Shown here piece by piece: positions 7,908 to 16,566 of a stretch of 64,000 nucleotides of DNA. The stretch's first letter is position 1. Each line of letters opens with the position of its first letter. The translations under genes were made by a program, and so were the position numbers. The notes beneath the pieces were generated by a model. That model ran no database searches, was not told the DNA's origin, and worked only from the letters and a program-made list of their open reading frames with translations. This DNA is from JAPOXR01 sp965199765. GTDB taxonomy: Bacteria > Pseudomonadota > Alphaproteobacteria > Rhodobacterales > Rhodobacteraceae. The DNA lies in contig CBDATC010000002.1 in NCBI GenBank assembly GCA_965199765.1, forward strand, positions 372,001 to 436,000, written 5' to 3'.

Positions 7908-9761
7908 TCACGGAAGCTGCGCGTGCACGGCGTTGATAATGCTTTGATCAAGAAACAGACCATACTCGCGTTGCATAAAGTCACCGAACAGCGAAAAAAG
8001 ATCCCCACCGGCGCTATTGGAAAACTGGTCTCGAATACCTGAAGCGGTTTCTTCGACTTCATCGGAATTTGGGTCGGGAGAAGCCTCGGACTGAATAAAG
8101 ACAACGCCCCAATCCGAACCGCTTCCGAACGCTGCCGCCTCTTTAACTGAATGTTCGAATACGGCATCCGCCAAGCCTTCCGGCGCTCCAGCGGATACTC
8201 CGCCTCGCCGAAGTTCCGGAGCGCTCACCGGGGTTAACGCTAATTCTTCAAAACTTTTGCCATTCATCAGCTCGGCTGCCGCGGTCTTAGCCGCTCCTTC
8301 TGCCATTTCACCCTCAATTTGGCGTTTCCAAGCCTCTTCAACCGAGTCCCGCACTTCTGCAAACGGCTTAACCTCCGGTGGCTTGATGTCATCAAGCCGA
8401 ATCGCAAAAACGCCTCCGTTCGGCAATTCGAGCAGTTCCGGGAAATCACCTTCATTGGCGCGTGCCGCAGCTTCACGAAATGCATTGAACGCCGCGATGC
8501 CGACGACGTGATCATCATTGAACTCCACCGTTCCCAACTCCATGATCGATTCTGCTGCTAGCTGTTCAATATCGGCGCCGTCAGCGAGCAGATCTTCAAG
8601 ACCGGATCTCGCATTATCAATCACTGAGCGCGCCTCTTCTTCAGCAAGTTCACTCGCCAATCGCGCGCGCGCCTCTTCAAATGAAGTCGATTGAGCGGCA
8701 AGGACCGCGTTGATCCGGAACAAAGCCGGGCCCAAACTTGACTCGACCGGTCCCACGATTTCGATTTCTTCGACCCCAAACACGGCATCGGCTGAAGCGG
8801 CGCTCAAACCGCTGTAGGCGACTGGACCCAGTGCAATATCTGCAAGATTGATGCCGCGCTCGGCAACGGCTTCGTCAAAGCTAATCTCTCCAGCATCTAA
8901 CCTGCGTTTTGCATCTTCGGCGGCGATCAAATCGCTGAATACCAAACGGTCAACATCACGCCGCTCCGGAATGTTGAACTGACCGCTGCGCTCTTCATAA
9001 AGGGCTCTGATGTCCGCTTCGGCAACTGCATCCGTGTCTGCGGCAAGAGCGGCGGTTATCCATGCATAAGTGATTGACCGGGTTTCAGGGCGGGTAAACT
9101 CCTCTGGGTTGTCGCTGTAATATTTCTGAAGGTCCTCTTCGCCCGGTTCGGGCATGGCTTCAGTGAGGGAATTGATATCGATTTGGGCCCAAGTGGCTTC
9201 ACGCTCAGTCAAAAAATGTGAAATCAAGCGACCGACGAATTCATCAGGAGTCGCGACTCCATCCTGAACGGTCGTGGCCAACAGGCTGCGCGCCTGCTGT
9301 TTGCGCACATTGTTATCAAATTCGGTCGCCGTCAAACCGCTGCGTTCAAGTGCGAAATCATACGCTTCTGAACTGAAATTGCCGTTAATGTCCTGAAATT
9401 GCCGCGTTTGGGTCAATTGCCGGAGCACGGTCTCGTCACCAACCGACAGACCGATTTCTGTTGCGGCATTGTCTATGGTTGCTTGGAAAACCAAACCCTC
9501 CAGCGCTCGCTGGTTAAGTCCGTACGCGATTGCCTGACTAGGCTGCAGGCTCTGGCCGGTCAGGCGAGCGAATGAGTTGATCTCATTCTGCAGTGACTGA
9601 AGGTAGTCGTCTATTGTGATCTCTTGGTCGCCAACGGAACCAACAGATTGGGCTGAGCTGGAAAAACTGCCGATACCGAATCCTGCAAGGCCCAGTATCA
9701 GCAAACCAATCAGCACATAAACGAAGATCTTGCTGCCTGTGGACTGCATTGCGTTTGCCAT
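7908..9761 (-). CDS. ppiD: PpiD/SurA-type peptidyl-prolyl isomerase
   Basis: Inner-membrane-anchored periplasmic chaperone that helps fold secreted and outer-membrane proteins. The 617-residue protein has a short cytoplasmic N-terminus, one membrane segment (IFVYVLIGLLILGLAGFGIG, about residues 13-32), then a SurA_N-like chaperone domain (GDQEITIDDYLQSLQNEI) and a parvulin-like region. Alphaproteobacterial members are usually annotated as SurA N-terminal domain proteins or PpiD. The isomerase domain is weakly conserved by eye, so catalysis is uncertain. Its tight spacing to trpE suggests cotranscription with the trp genes. Confidence 0.88.
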   Translation of the reverse strand: MANAMQSTGSKIFVYVLIGLLILGLAGFGIGSFSSSAQSVGSVGDQEITIDDYLQSLQNEINSFARLTGQSLQPSQAIAYGLNQRALEGLVFQATIDNAATEIGLSVGDETVLRQLTQTRQFQDINGNFSSEAYDFALERSGLTATEFDNNVRKQQARSLLATTVQDGVATPDEFVGRLISHFLTEREATWAQIDINSLTEAMPEPGEEDLQKYYSDNPEEFTRPETRSITYAWITAALAADTDAVAEADIRALYEERSGQFNIPERRDVDRLVFSDLIAAEDAKRRLDAGEISFDEAVAERGINLADIALGPVAYSGLSAASADAVFGVEEIEIVGPVESSLGPALFRINAVLAAQSTSFEEARARLASELAEEEARSVIDNARSGLEDLLADGADIEQLAAESIMELGTVEFNDDHVVGIAAFNAFREAAARANEGDFPELLELPNGGVFAIRLDDIKPPEVKPFAEVRDSVEEAWKRQIEGEMAEGAAKTAAAELMNGKSFEELALTPVSAPELRRGGVSAGAPEGLADAVFEHSVKEAAAFGSGSDWGVVFIQSEASPDPNSDEVEETASGIRDQFSNSAGGDLFSLFGDFMQREYGLFLDQSIINAVHAQLP

Positions 9762-9859
9762 GGATCACCCGGAAATTAAAGGAAATCGGAATGAATGCTT
9801 CTAGGCATTGCATTTGTTATTTTCAAGGAAATTGGGCGACAAACTCAGTCAAGGCGCCT

Positions 9860-11041
9860 TCAGCCATCAAATTGGGCCAAGCGCGTAAAAAACTCCCGGA
9901 TCTCTTTGCCGGATATATTCGCAAACGCCAATCGAAGCTGTCTATCGGCCCGACCGGCCGCGTTGATCGCGCCCGCCGGAGCAAACAACTCTCCGGGAAG
10001 AGCCAGAATGCCGATTTCGGTCAGCATCCTTTTCACCACTTCGCGGCTGGGCATATCGAACGGATGCTCAACATACGCGAAAAATCCGCCGCAGCCGAGC
10101 AATTTCCAACCGTCTGCCGCGCGAAATCCATTTATCATCTTAAGTCGTCGATCAAGAATGGTTTGACGCTGCTGCTCGACCCAGCCCGATAGAGACCGAA
10201 TTCCGGCAAGCGCAGCCAATTGTCCGATTTGGCTGGCACAAATCGTCACCGTGTCAAGGAATTTTTCGACTTCTCTGAGCAGCTCGTTGGAAGTTATAAT
10301 TGATCCGATGCGATGCCCGGTCAGGCGGTAGGCCTTCGAAAAGGAATAAAGCTGGATAAGTGTCCTGTCCCAGCTTGATCGCTGAAAAAGGGTGTGTGGT
10401 TTTCCATCAACTGTACAAAAATCCCGGTAAGTTTCATCAAGAATCAGATGGATGCCATGTTCACGCGCCAGATGATAGAAGGCCAAGAGCACATCGTTTG
10501 GATATTCCGCGCCTGTCGGGTTGTTGGGCGTAATGAGCGTGATCGCCTTAACCCGGTGGTCCAGCAGCCGCTTAGCGGATTCAATGTCAGGAATCAGTTG
10601 ACTGTCGCAGTTCAGAATGCGCGCTTCGATCCCCATCATATCAAGCCACATTTTATGGTTGAAGTACCAAGGAGAGACGATCATGACCGCATCTCCAGTT
10701 TTTGCTAAAGCTGACACTGCAGCTGTGAAGGCTTGATTGCATCCTGAAGTGACCGCGACCTGCCCAGGGTCAATGCTGGCTCCATATGATTTGCTCCAGC
10801 AATTCGCGATTTCTTCTCGGAGCTCGCTGTTGCCAAGAACAGGGCCATAAAGGTGGGATGCTGTTTCGTTCAGCACGGCTTGCGCCATCACCATCCTTAA
10901 GCTTTTGGGCGGGGGCAACATCGGAGCGGCTTGCGTCAGATTAAGCAGTTCGAATCCGGGATTTCGCTTTGTTTCGGTCAATAATCGCTGCGCCTCCATT
11001 ATTGGAGGAGGCGTAGTCGCGGCGATCAGCGGATTACACAT
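9860..11041 (-). CDS. Class I/II pyridoxal-phosphate aminotransferase
   Basis: A fold-type I PLP aminotransferase of 393 residues acting on an unknown amino acid. Visible motifs: AVTSGCNQAFTAAV (cofactor phosphate loop), LITPNNPTGAEYP, LILDETYRDF, the Schiff-base lysine in YSFSKAYRLTGHRIGS, and RLAFANIS for the substrate carboxylate. It lies 27 bp downstream of dctM and on the same strand, so it is probably the last gene of the TRAP transporter operon. That context suggests it handles the imported compound or its product, but the substrate cannot be read from the sequence. Confidence 0.9.
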   Translation of the reverse strand: MCNPLIAATTPPPIMEAQRLLTETKRNPGFELLNLTQAAPMLPPPKSLRMVMAQAVLNETASHLYGPVLGNSELREEIANCWSKSYGASIDPGQVAVTSGCNQAFTAAVSALAKTGDAVMIVSPWYFNHKMWLDMMGIEARILNCDSQLIPDIESAKRLLDHRVKAITLITPNNPTGAEYPNDVLLAFYHLAREHGIHLILDETYRDFCTVDGKPHTLFQRSSWDRTLIQLYSFSKAYRLTGHRIGSIITSNELLREVEKFLDTVTICASQIGQLAALAGIRSLSGWVEQQRQTILDRRLKMINGFRAADGWKLLGCGGFFAYVEHPFDMPSREVVKRMLTEIGILALPGELFAPAGAINAAGRADRQLRLAFANISGKEIREFFTRLAQFDG

Positions 11042-11068
11042 GCGACCAAGTCTTTCATTGCGATGGCG

Positions 11069-12484
11069 CTAAAGCAGATTCGGCAGCCACAAAACAATCC
11101 CGGGAAATGCGATGAGAGTGACTATCGTCACAACATCGGCCGCGAAGAAAGGGGTTGCTCCCCGGAATACATCCTGAGCCGATATGCGTATGCCCGCATC
11201 TTGGCTTACACCGGCGACAACAAAACAGTTCAACCCTATTGGCGGCGTGATCAAACACAGTTCGGCCATCTTCACAACGATTATGCCAAACCAAATCCCG
11301 CATTCTTCAGCTGTCATGCCAAAACTGGAAGCTTCCCTTGTGACGTCTGGACCTCCGTTCAACGCAATGACCGCAGGGAACGCGACCGGCAACGTCAGGA
11401 TCAACATGCCGATTGCATCCATGAACATGCCAAGCACGACATAAAACAGAAGAATCAGACTAAGGGTGATCAAAGGACTCTGTTCCAATCCGCTGATCCA
11501 ACCGGCAAATGAATTTGGCAGATCGGCAAAGCCAAGATACCGAACGTAGATAAGTACGCCCCAAATCATAGTGAATATCATGACGGTGAGCTTGGCTGCT
11601 TCCGTCAGCGCGCCTTTCAGCTGCTGCCAGCGCATACCTTGCCAAAGCGCCATAAGAAGCACAACGAAAACGCCGAGAGCACCCGCTTCGGTCGGGGTCG
11701 CCCAACCGAAATATATGGAATAAATGATGATACCAATGACGATTAGGATCGGAGTGGTGCCCGGTAGACTCCGCAACTTTTGTTTAAGGGAATAACCGCC
11801 GACAGGAGGGCCCAGATCGCGGCGAAACTTTGCTAACCCAACGATGAGCGCTCCGTAAATCAAAGCCGAAACCGCTCCAGGGATAAAACCGGCCAAAAGA
11901 AGCTTGCTAACCGAGGTCTCAACAATAATCGCGTAGATGACCAGTATTGCGGATGGGGGAATCAACGATGCAAGGGTTCCTCCTGCGGCCACAACCCCAG
12001 CTGCGAAACGCCGGTCATAATTCAATCGCAGCATTTCTGGGATGGCAATGCGGGCGAATACCGCGGATGTAGCCACTGAAGCACCCGACACCGCTGCGAA
12101 TCCTGCTGTGGCAAAAACCGTTGCAACCCCGAGGCCACCCGGCAGCCACCCAACCCATCTCTTTGCGGCTTCGAACAAATAACGGGTCAGTCCGGCGAAA
12201 TATGCGAGATAACCGATTAGAATGAAGGTTGGAATCAAAGACAACGCATAACTTGTGGATTTTGAATGTGGAATCTGACCGGTCAGCTTCAACGCTGTGA
12301 TCAACCCACGATCAAAGCCCTGCTTTTGCATGAAAAATAAACTAAGGCCGAAAAATCCGATAAAGGCCGTTGCGAAAGCCACTCGCACACCGATTATGAC
12401 CAACACAAACAGAAGAACGGTCAGCCAAATCGCAACGTCAAAAGTATCGACGCCCGCAAGGAGCGCTTTCACGTCAACTCCCAT
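11069..12484 (-). CDS. dctM: TRAP transporter large permease (DctM)
   Basis: Membrane-channel subunit of a tripartite ATP-independent periplasmic transporter, driven by an ion gradient. Very hydrophobic with about a dozen membrane segments and family motifs such as LSLIPTFILIGYLAYFAG, GGTLASLIPPSAILVIYAI and TPTEAGALGVF. I choose the ATG at 12482-12484 (MGVDVKALLAG), which leaves an 11-bp overlap with dctQ. The longer frame to 12580 would add 32 residues lying over dctQ that look non-homologous. The protein would be 471 residues, slightly longer than the common 425-430. Confidence 0.92.
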   Translation of the reverse strand: MGVDVKALLAGVDTFDVAIWLTVLLFVLVIIGVRVAFATAFIGFFGLSLFFMQKQGFDRGLITALKLTGQIPHSKSTSYALSLIPTFILIGYLAYFAGLTRYLFEAAKRWVGWLPGGLGVATVFATAGFAAVSGASVATSAVFARIAIPEMLRLNYDRRFAAGVVAAGGTLASLIPPSAILVIYAIIVETSVSKLLLAGFIPGAVSALIYGALIVGLAKFRRDLGPPVGGYSLKQKLRSLPGTTPILIVIGIIIYSIYFGWATPTEAGALGVFVVLLMALWQGMRWQQLKGALTEAAKLTVMIFTMIWGVLIYVRYLGFADLPNSFAGWISGLEQSPLITLSLILLFYVVLGMFMDAIGMLILTLPVAFPAVIALNGGPDVTREASSFGMTAEECGIWFGIIVVKMAELCLITPPIGLNCFVVAGVSQDAGIRISAQDVFRGATPFFAADVVTIVTLIAFPGIVLWLPNLL

Positions 12485-13097
12485 CAATGGCTTCCGATTC
12501 ACTAGTGGCTTGCTCTGCCGCGCTGCGCGGAACTGGAACTGCGACGGGATTGTTATCTTTACGATAGAGTGCGCGGCCATACCCCCAGATTTGCAAGGAT
12601 AACCGGATCCACAGCAGGGATAATGCCAGAGGAACGATCAGTTTGGCCGGCCAAAGCGGAAGATTAATGTCGATGGAGCTGTCACGGCTCCATGAAGGCA
12701 CGGAAAAATCAAAGCTGCGCAGAAAGTGAAACCATGTTCCGTAAATCAAAGCGGAGGTGACAAGAAACATGAACAGGACCGACAATAATTCAGCAAACCA
12801 TAGGAAGCGTCCTCTAATCCGCTGCACAACGATGTCCATGCGGACATGACCTCCTTCGCGCTGGCAATACGCGAGACCCGCAAAAGCAAACACCGCCATC
12901 GACTGTTCTACCCAGTCAATGAAGCCGGGCAGAGGGGCATTGAAGAACTTTCTACCGAGAATATTTGCCGTGGCAAGCAGCACAAGAGCGAAAATCACAG
13001 CACCGCTGGCTAAATTTAGGCTGGATTCAACACGAAGTAGTCCGCGATCGAACCGCGACAGCGAAGAATTGTCGGTTTTGATAGCAGAAAAAGCCAT
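12474..13097 (-). CDS. dctQ: TRAP transporter small permease (DctQ)
   Basis: Small membrane subunit that pairs with DctM. 207 residues with four predicted membrane segments: LASGAVIFALVLLATANIL near residue 30, a second around WVEQSMAVFAFAGLAYCQR, a third in LLSVLFMFLVTSALIYGTW and a fourth in LIVPLALSLLWIRLSL. The REGGHVRMDI stretch between segments is typical of the family. The C-terminal tail is acidic and poorly conserved. It is 58 bp downstream of dctP. Confidence 0.92.
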   Translation of the reverse strand: MAFSAIKTDNSSLSRFDRGLLRVESSLNLASGAVIFALVLLATANILGRKFFNAPLPGFIDWVEQSMAVFAFAGLAYCQREGGHVRMDIVVQRIRGRFLWFAELLSVLFMFLVTSALIYGTWFHFLRSFDFSVPSWSRDSSIDINLPLWPAKLIVPLALSLLWIRLSLQIWGYGRALYRKDNNPVAVPVPRSAAEQATSESEAIDGS

Positions 13098-13154
13098 TGT
13101 GCAAGCACATAGAGATATGCCGGGCAGTTAAAGCCCGGCACGCATCACAACGAC

Positions 13155-14165
13155 TCAGCGCATTGAAGCCAGAGTTGTCATGATCAAATCATATAGCTCT
13201 TGCGCCGGCAGGCCTTGTTCGGACATTTTGGCGATCCAAGCTTCGCGGATTGGATCCGCGGCGGCATTCCGAAACTTCTCGATTTCGGTGTCGGCAAGAC
13301 GGACGCGCTTCACATTCTTGTCCTGAAGTATCTGTTCCCATTGTGCGAGCAGAGCACCGTAGTTTTCCAAATAATGCTGGATCGCACCATCAATTGATTC
13401 ATCCAACGCGGTGCGGTGCTCATCGCTAAGCGCATTGTAGGCGTCAACATTAACGACAATCGGACAATTCACCGTTCCCGGGTTCAGATTCTCGGTCCAC
13501 CAATCAGCAAGATCTATGGTTTTGAAGGATAAGTGCGCGTGCTGAGCGAAGGCAACCGTGTCGACAAGGTCGTTTTCCATCGCCTGTTGTGCCTCGTTCG
13601 CTGTCACAGATGTTGCGACCGCACCGACCGCTTCAAAAGCGTCTCCCAGTCCACCGGTCGCGCGAACACGCATCCCTTCGAATTCGCTGAGCTCATCACG
13701 CGGTTCTCCGGTGCCAACGATATTATATTGCGGCATTGGGGAGGCCATCAGCAGTTTTGCATTCCAGCGCCCGAGATCAGCCTCGGTTGCCGGGTGGCGA
13801 TAAACGGCATGGCTGACTGCGACTTCTTCTTCCAGAGTTGCCACACCAAGAAACGGCAGTTCCAATACTGTTAGCGTCGGATTCTTATCCGGGTGATATC
13901 CAGCACAGATTTGCGCCATTTCAAATGCACCAATGGAAATTCCATCTAGATTTTCGCGGTTCTTCGATAATCCTCCGTAGGACAAGTTCAATGTAAACTC
14001 GCCTCCGGTCTTGTCAGCGACCAGTTCCGCAAGCTTTTCGACATGTTCAGTGAACGCGCGACGCTTACCCCAAAGTGAAACATTCCATTCCACTGCGGCC
14101 GCTTCGAATGCAAATGCGCAGGTTGTAATCGCGGCAATGGTTCCAACCAATTTACTTTTAATCAT
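13155..14165 (-). CDS. dctP: TRAP transporter substrate-binding protein (DctP)
   Basis: Periplasmic solute-binding protein of the same transporter. Starting at the ATG at 14163-14165, which has GAGGAAG immediately upstream, it has a clean signal peptide (MIKSKLVGTIAAITTCAFAFEAAA) followed by a DctP fold. Signatures include GMRVRATGGLGDAFEAVGA, the region with the conserved arginine that holds the ligand carboxylate. This suggests an organic acid ligand, but its identity is open. The order dctP-dctQ-dctM-aminotransferase looks like one operon. A longer start at 14186 is possible but lacks the ribosome site. Confidence 0.93.
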   Translation of the reverse strand: MIKSKLVGTIAAITTCAFAFEAAAVEWNVSLWGKRRAFTEHVEKLAELVADKTGGEFTLNLSYGGLSKNRENLDGISIGAFEMAQICAGYHPDKNPTLTVLELPFLGVATLEEEVAVSHAVYRHPATEADLGRWNAKLLMASPMPQYNIVGTGEPRDELSEFEGMRVRATGGLGDAFEAVGAVATSVTANEAQQAMENDLVDTVAFAQHAHLSFKTIDLADWWTENLNPGTVNCPIVVNVDAYNALSDEHRTALDESIDGAIQHYLENYGALLAQWEQILQDKNVKRVRLADTEIEKFRNAAADPIREAWIAKMSEQGLPAQELYDLIMTTLASMR

Positions 14166-14395
14166 ATCTTCCTCGCTTTGGCCCATAGAATTCTGACAAA
14201 TAGACCAATTTTGGCGAGTCAGCTAACATTTTTTTGGTTTGGTAATGTTGCTCTGATAAGCTTGCTATTGAGTCGTGTTCTGAATGATCGCTGCCCGATG
14301 AACGGCTATGATTTTGGCTTTCAATGCATTTGTGAAATCTTACCATTTGCAGAAAATCACTTCTTGCCAGCTGTGGTTGATGGGAAATTGAAACA

Positions 14396-14424
14396 TTGCA
14401 ATTGCCGGTCTTGACACTTACAAT
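14396..14424 (+). promoter_or_regulatory. Probable promoter of the tRNA-Ser gene
   Basis: TTGCAA (14396-14401) and TACAAT (14419-14424) are separated by 17 bp. The -10 ends 9 bp before the first base of the tRNA. Match to consensus is four of six for the -35 and five of six for the -10. Confidence 0.55.
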
Positions 14425-14433
14425 ATTTGAGAT

Positions 14434-14523
14434 GGAGAGGTGCCGGAGCGGTCGAACGGGGCGGTCTCGAAAACCGTTGTGCCTTCACGGGCACCCAGGG
14501 TTCGAATCCCTGTCTCTCCGCCA
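14434..14523 (+). tRNA. tRNA-Ser (anticodon CGA)
   Basis: A 90-base tRNA gene with encoded CCA. The 5' acceptor strand GGAGAGG pairs with TCTCTCC (one G-T pair), the discriminator is G, and the anticodon loop CTCGAAA at 14466-14472 holds CGA (14468-14470), reading UCG codons. The long variable arm (GTGCCTTCACGGGCAC) and T arm GGGTTCGAATCCC are as expected for class II serine tRNA. Its 3' half serves as the apparent attachment site of the eroded element to its right. Confidence 0.97.
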
Positions 14524-14830
14524 CCTTGGCACAGAACCCGAAACGCCGATAGCCGCCGGTTTTTCTCTGCTTGCAGCCTGCTCTTTGATCCGATAATGCG
14601 CAGTTCGCTTTCGCCAACCTCGACGCGCTGCGCCAGTGCGCAAAGGTGGTCGCGGCGATAGCCACCGACTTTCAGCCTGATCTTCTCTTGTACGGCGGTA
14701 GAGAATCTCTCGATCATCTGCGAGGTTATGGTGGGAGGATAATCACTGTCTCTGCGGGCTTCGGCGCGGATTGCTTCTGAGCGGGGCCAGGTCCCGGAGG
14801 TCCTTGAGATGAGCAACCCCGGTCTCTATC
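14500..14830 (-). pseudogene. C-terminal remnant of a large serine recombinase
   Basis: Minus-strand translation yields VGGYRRDHLCALAQRVEV and SELRIIGSKSRL, and after a frame change KPAAIGVSGSVPRWRRDRDS. I recognise this as the C-terminal end of alphaproteobacterial Pin-like large serine recombinases, whose last codons characteristically run into the neighbouring tRNA gene. The catalytic N-terminal domain is absent and the frame is broken at least once (near 14570) and probably again near 14780. It is therefore a non-functional integrase relic. The assignment rests on remembered family motifs, not on a search. Confidence 0.7.
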
Positions 14831-15124
14831 GCCTCCTAAAGACGGGCGAGATTTCGACTTTGACCTGCACGCCTTGTGTTGAGACGATCAGCTTGAGAAC
14901 AGCGCCTGATGCGTTTCATGGCAGCATTGATCCCTGCCAGCACCTGCGCCCGCATGCAGAGGCAAAAATGTAAGATCGATACCGACCGACAGGCGCGGCA
15001 GACCGCGCATGAAAAAATTGATGGCGGATCCGCCCTTGAGCGCAACGCACTCTTCCTCCGCCACGCGTGGCAGGATCTGCATCAGGAGTTGAACCTGGCG
15101 CTGATATTGCGCGTCAATGGGCAT
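14831..15124 (-). pseudogene. AbiEii-type toxin relic (nucleotidyltransferase)
   Basis: AbiEii toxins of type IV toxin-antitoxin systems are nucleotidyltransferases. The frame from 15124 gives ALKGGSAINFFMRGLPRLS followed by VGIDLTFLPL, the family core, but the usual D-I-D pair reads G-I-D, which would remove a metal ligand. Soon after LPL the homology jumps frame (QVLAGINAAMKRI) and jumps again (AVLKLIVSTQGVQVKVEIS), then ends near 14831. The remaining two thirds are missing. The start overlaps the antitoxin stop by 11 bp, the usual operon arrangement. Confidence 0.8.
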
Positions 15125-15962
15125 CGATATCCTTCGGCACCGTAATCAGATAATCCGGTTCAAGGCGACCGCCTTTGACCAGCACACGCTTGCCGCGACC
15201 AAATTCCACGGCCGTCTTGTCGAGCCGTTTGAGCCAGCTGTGCCTGTGGCGATCTGCAAAGAAGAAAAACAGGCGTTTGACCTTCACGCTATTGCACTTC
15301 ACGAGCAGCTTCTGGAGGCGGCGAGGACTGAAATTGACTGCACCTTCCATCAGCTTGTCAGCTAGATGAAAACTATCGTGCCGGGGCAGTTCGTCCAGCA
15401 TTTCCAGATAGGCGCGCTCCGGGCGTGACAGTACTAAGGTCCAGTCCCACTGGCCCCAGGCCACAGATGTCAGGCCCCGCCTCTGTAGCGGTTCGAAACT
15501 GCGGCGGTCCTCGCTTCGGTGGAGTCGGGCAAGATTGGTGGGATTGTGTGCGCGCGGCTCATCCCGGAATAGCCTGGCACTATTTCGATAGACAAAGCGT
15601 TGCGGCAAGTCCAGCCTGGCGAGCCAGGATGGGGGGTTGTCGGGACCATAGAGACAGACAGTATGAACATCGAGCGCGAGATAGTGAGCGTAGCCCTGCA
15701 ATTCCAGCGCCGTGCGCCCGCCGATAACAAGAGGCTTGCCAAGCAGGGTCTGAAGCGAGATCACCACTTGCTGCCAGCCAAGCCTTCCGCGCGGGCGCCG
15801 GTAGAGGCTGCGCACGGGCTGTTCAAGCCAGCCGGCCTTGACATAATAGGCCCTCAGATTGCTGGCAATGCCTTGTTGCTCCAGCCAAGCGCTGTCGACG
15901 AGCAAACCTTCGGGTAACTCCTTCTCAAGCAGGTATAGATAGGATCTTTTAGGCTCAGTCAT
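15114..15962 (-). CDS. AbiEi family antitoxin
   Basis: Antitoxin and likely autorepressor of an AbiE type IV toxin-antitoxin or abortive-infection system. Starting at MTEPKRSYLYLLEKELPEGL, the 282-residue protein is intact: an N-terminal winged-helix region (WLEQQGIASNLRAYYVKAGW), then VVISLQTLLGKPLVIGGRTA and ELQGYAHYL, typical of this antitoxin family, and an AbiEi C-terminal domain. Upstream starts at 15998 or 15980 are possible; no strong ribosome site separates them. Its toxin partner is broken, so it is an orphan now and may still bind its own promoter. Confidence 0.82.
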   Translation of the reverse strand: MTEPKRSYLYLLEKELPEGLLVDSAWLEQQGIASNLRAYYVKAGWLEQPVRSLYRRPRGRLGWQQVVISLQTLLGKPLVIGGRTALELQGYAHYLALDVHTVCLYGPDNPPSWLARLDLPQRFVYRNSARLFRDEPRAHNPTNLARLHRSEDRRSFEPLQRRGLTSVAWGQWDWTLVLSRPERAYLEMLDELPRHDSFHLADKLMEGAVNFSPRRLQKLLVKCNSVKVKRLFFFFADRHRHSWLKRLDKTAVEFGRGKRVLVKGGRLEPDYLITVPKDIDAH

Positions 15963-16112
15963 ACTGAGTATTTTGGCAAACATGCAAACCACCCGCAAGT
16001 TTACATTCTGCGCTTATAGATCAATTTTATTGAGCAAATCTCATAGATTGTAAACCACGAAGAGAGCGCCTACCAAGTGGCAAGTGAATGGTTTTTAAAC
16101 CATGAGGGCATC

Positions 16113-16440
16113 TCAGGCCGCAACTTCGCGGGGCTGGCGCTCTGCAGGACCGGGTTGAAGCGCGTGTAAGAAATAAGCGGCCCACTGCGCGTGGGCGGCG
16201 GCTTGGAAGATCACGCGCTTGTCATTCTTGAGGATTTTGAACCAGCTCCGAATATACGCGGCATCGCCGGTGCGCGGTTCCGTTATCAATTCAAGATCGG
16301 CGCACAGGAAGGCGGCCCCAAGTTCAGACACACGCTCTTCACGGGCATAGCTTTCATCGCCCCAGCCCTTGTGTCAGAAATCGCGGTCCAGGCGGCTCAC
16401 GTGCTTCGTCCAGTGGACAGATTCATGCGCGAGGGTTGGC
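16113..16440 (-). pseudogene. ArdC-like antirestriction protein, C-terminal fragment
   Basis: Translation gives TLAHESVHWTKHVSRLDRDF, a stop, then GDESYAREERVSELGAAFLC, DAAYIRSWFKILKNDKRVIF and AAHAQWAAYFLHAL. This matches the zincin-like metallopeptidase domain of ArdC/DUF1738 proteins carried by plasmids and conjugative elements, including the HExxH zinc motif (HESVH). The N-terminal single-strand DNA-binding domain is absent and an in-frame stop splits the rest, so it is a relic. It supports a conjugative origin of the island. Confidence 0.75.
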
Positions 16441-16476
16441 AGGGGTTTGAGAAGAACCGCGCCGGCTTTCACAAAT

Positions 16477-16500
16477 TTGTCACATTTTCATCGTTTTACC
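16477..16500 (+). promoter_or_regulatory. Possible PHO box upstream of pstS
   Basis: TTGTCAC (16477-16483) resembles a PhoB half-site (CTGTCAT/C) and is followed by weaker TCATCG and CCATCAC copies at about 11-bp spacing. pst operons are classic PhoB targets, which raises the prior. The later repeats are poor, so this is tentative. Confidence 0.35.
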
Positions 16501-16566
16501 ATCACATCCTCAGTCTATCGAAAAGGCGGTTAGCGATTGCGTTACACACAACCGAAAGGAAAATTT

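Larger units (their letters stand above)
14434..16480. mobile_element. Eroded tRNA-Ser integrative element
   Basis: The DNA between the 3' end of tRNA-Ser and pstS holds only mobile-element genes, all on the minus strand and mostly broken: the tail of a large serine recombinase reading into the tRNA 3' end, an abiEii toxin relic, an AbiEi antitoxin and the C-terminal half of an ArdC-type antirestriction protein. The opposite border near 16.48 kb abuts the pstS promoter. No second att copy was identified by eye. The layout suggests an integrated element that lost most of its cargo and its integrase function. Confidence 0.7.

Noticed and set aside
14418..14816. 132-residue minus-strand ORF over tRNA-Ser
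   Set aside because: Its last third is the complement of the tRNA, and the rest is one frame of the broken recombinase tail; not an intact gene.
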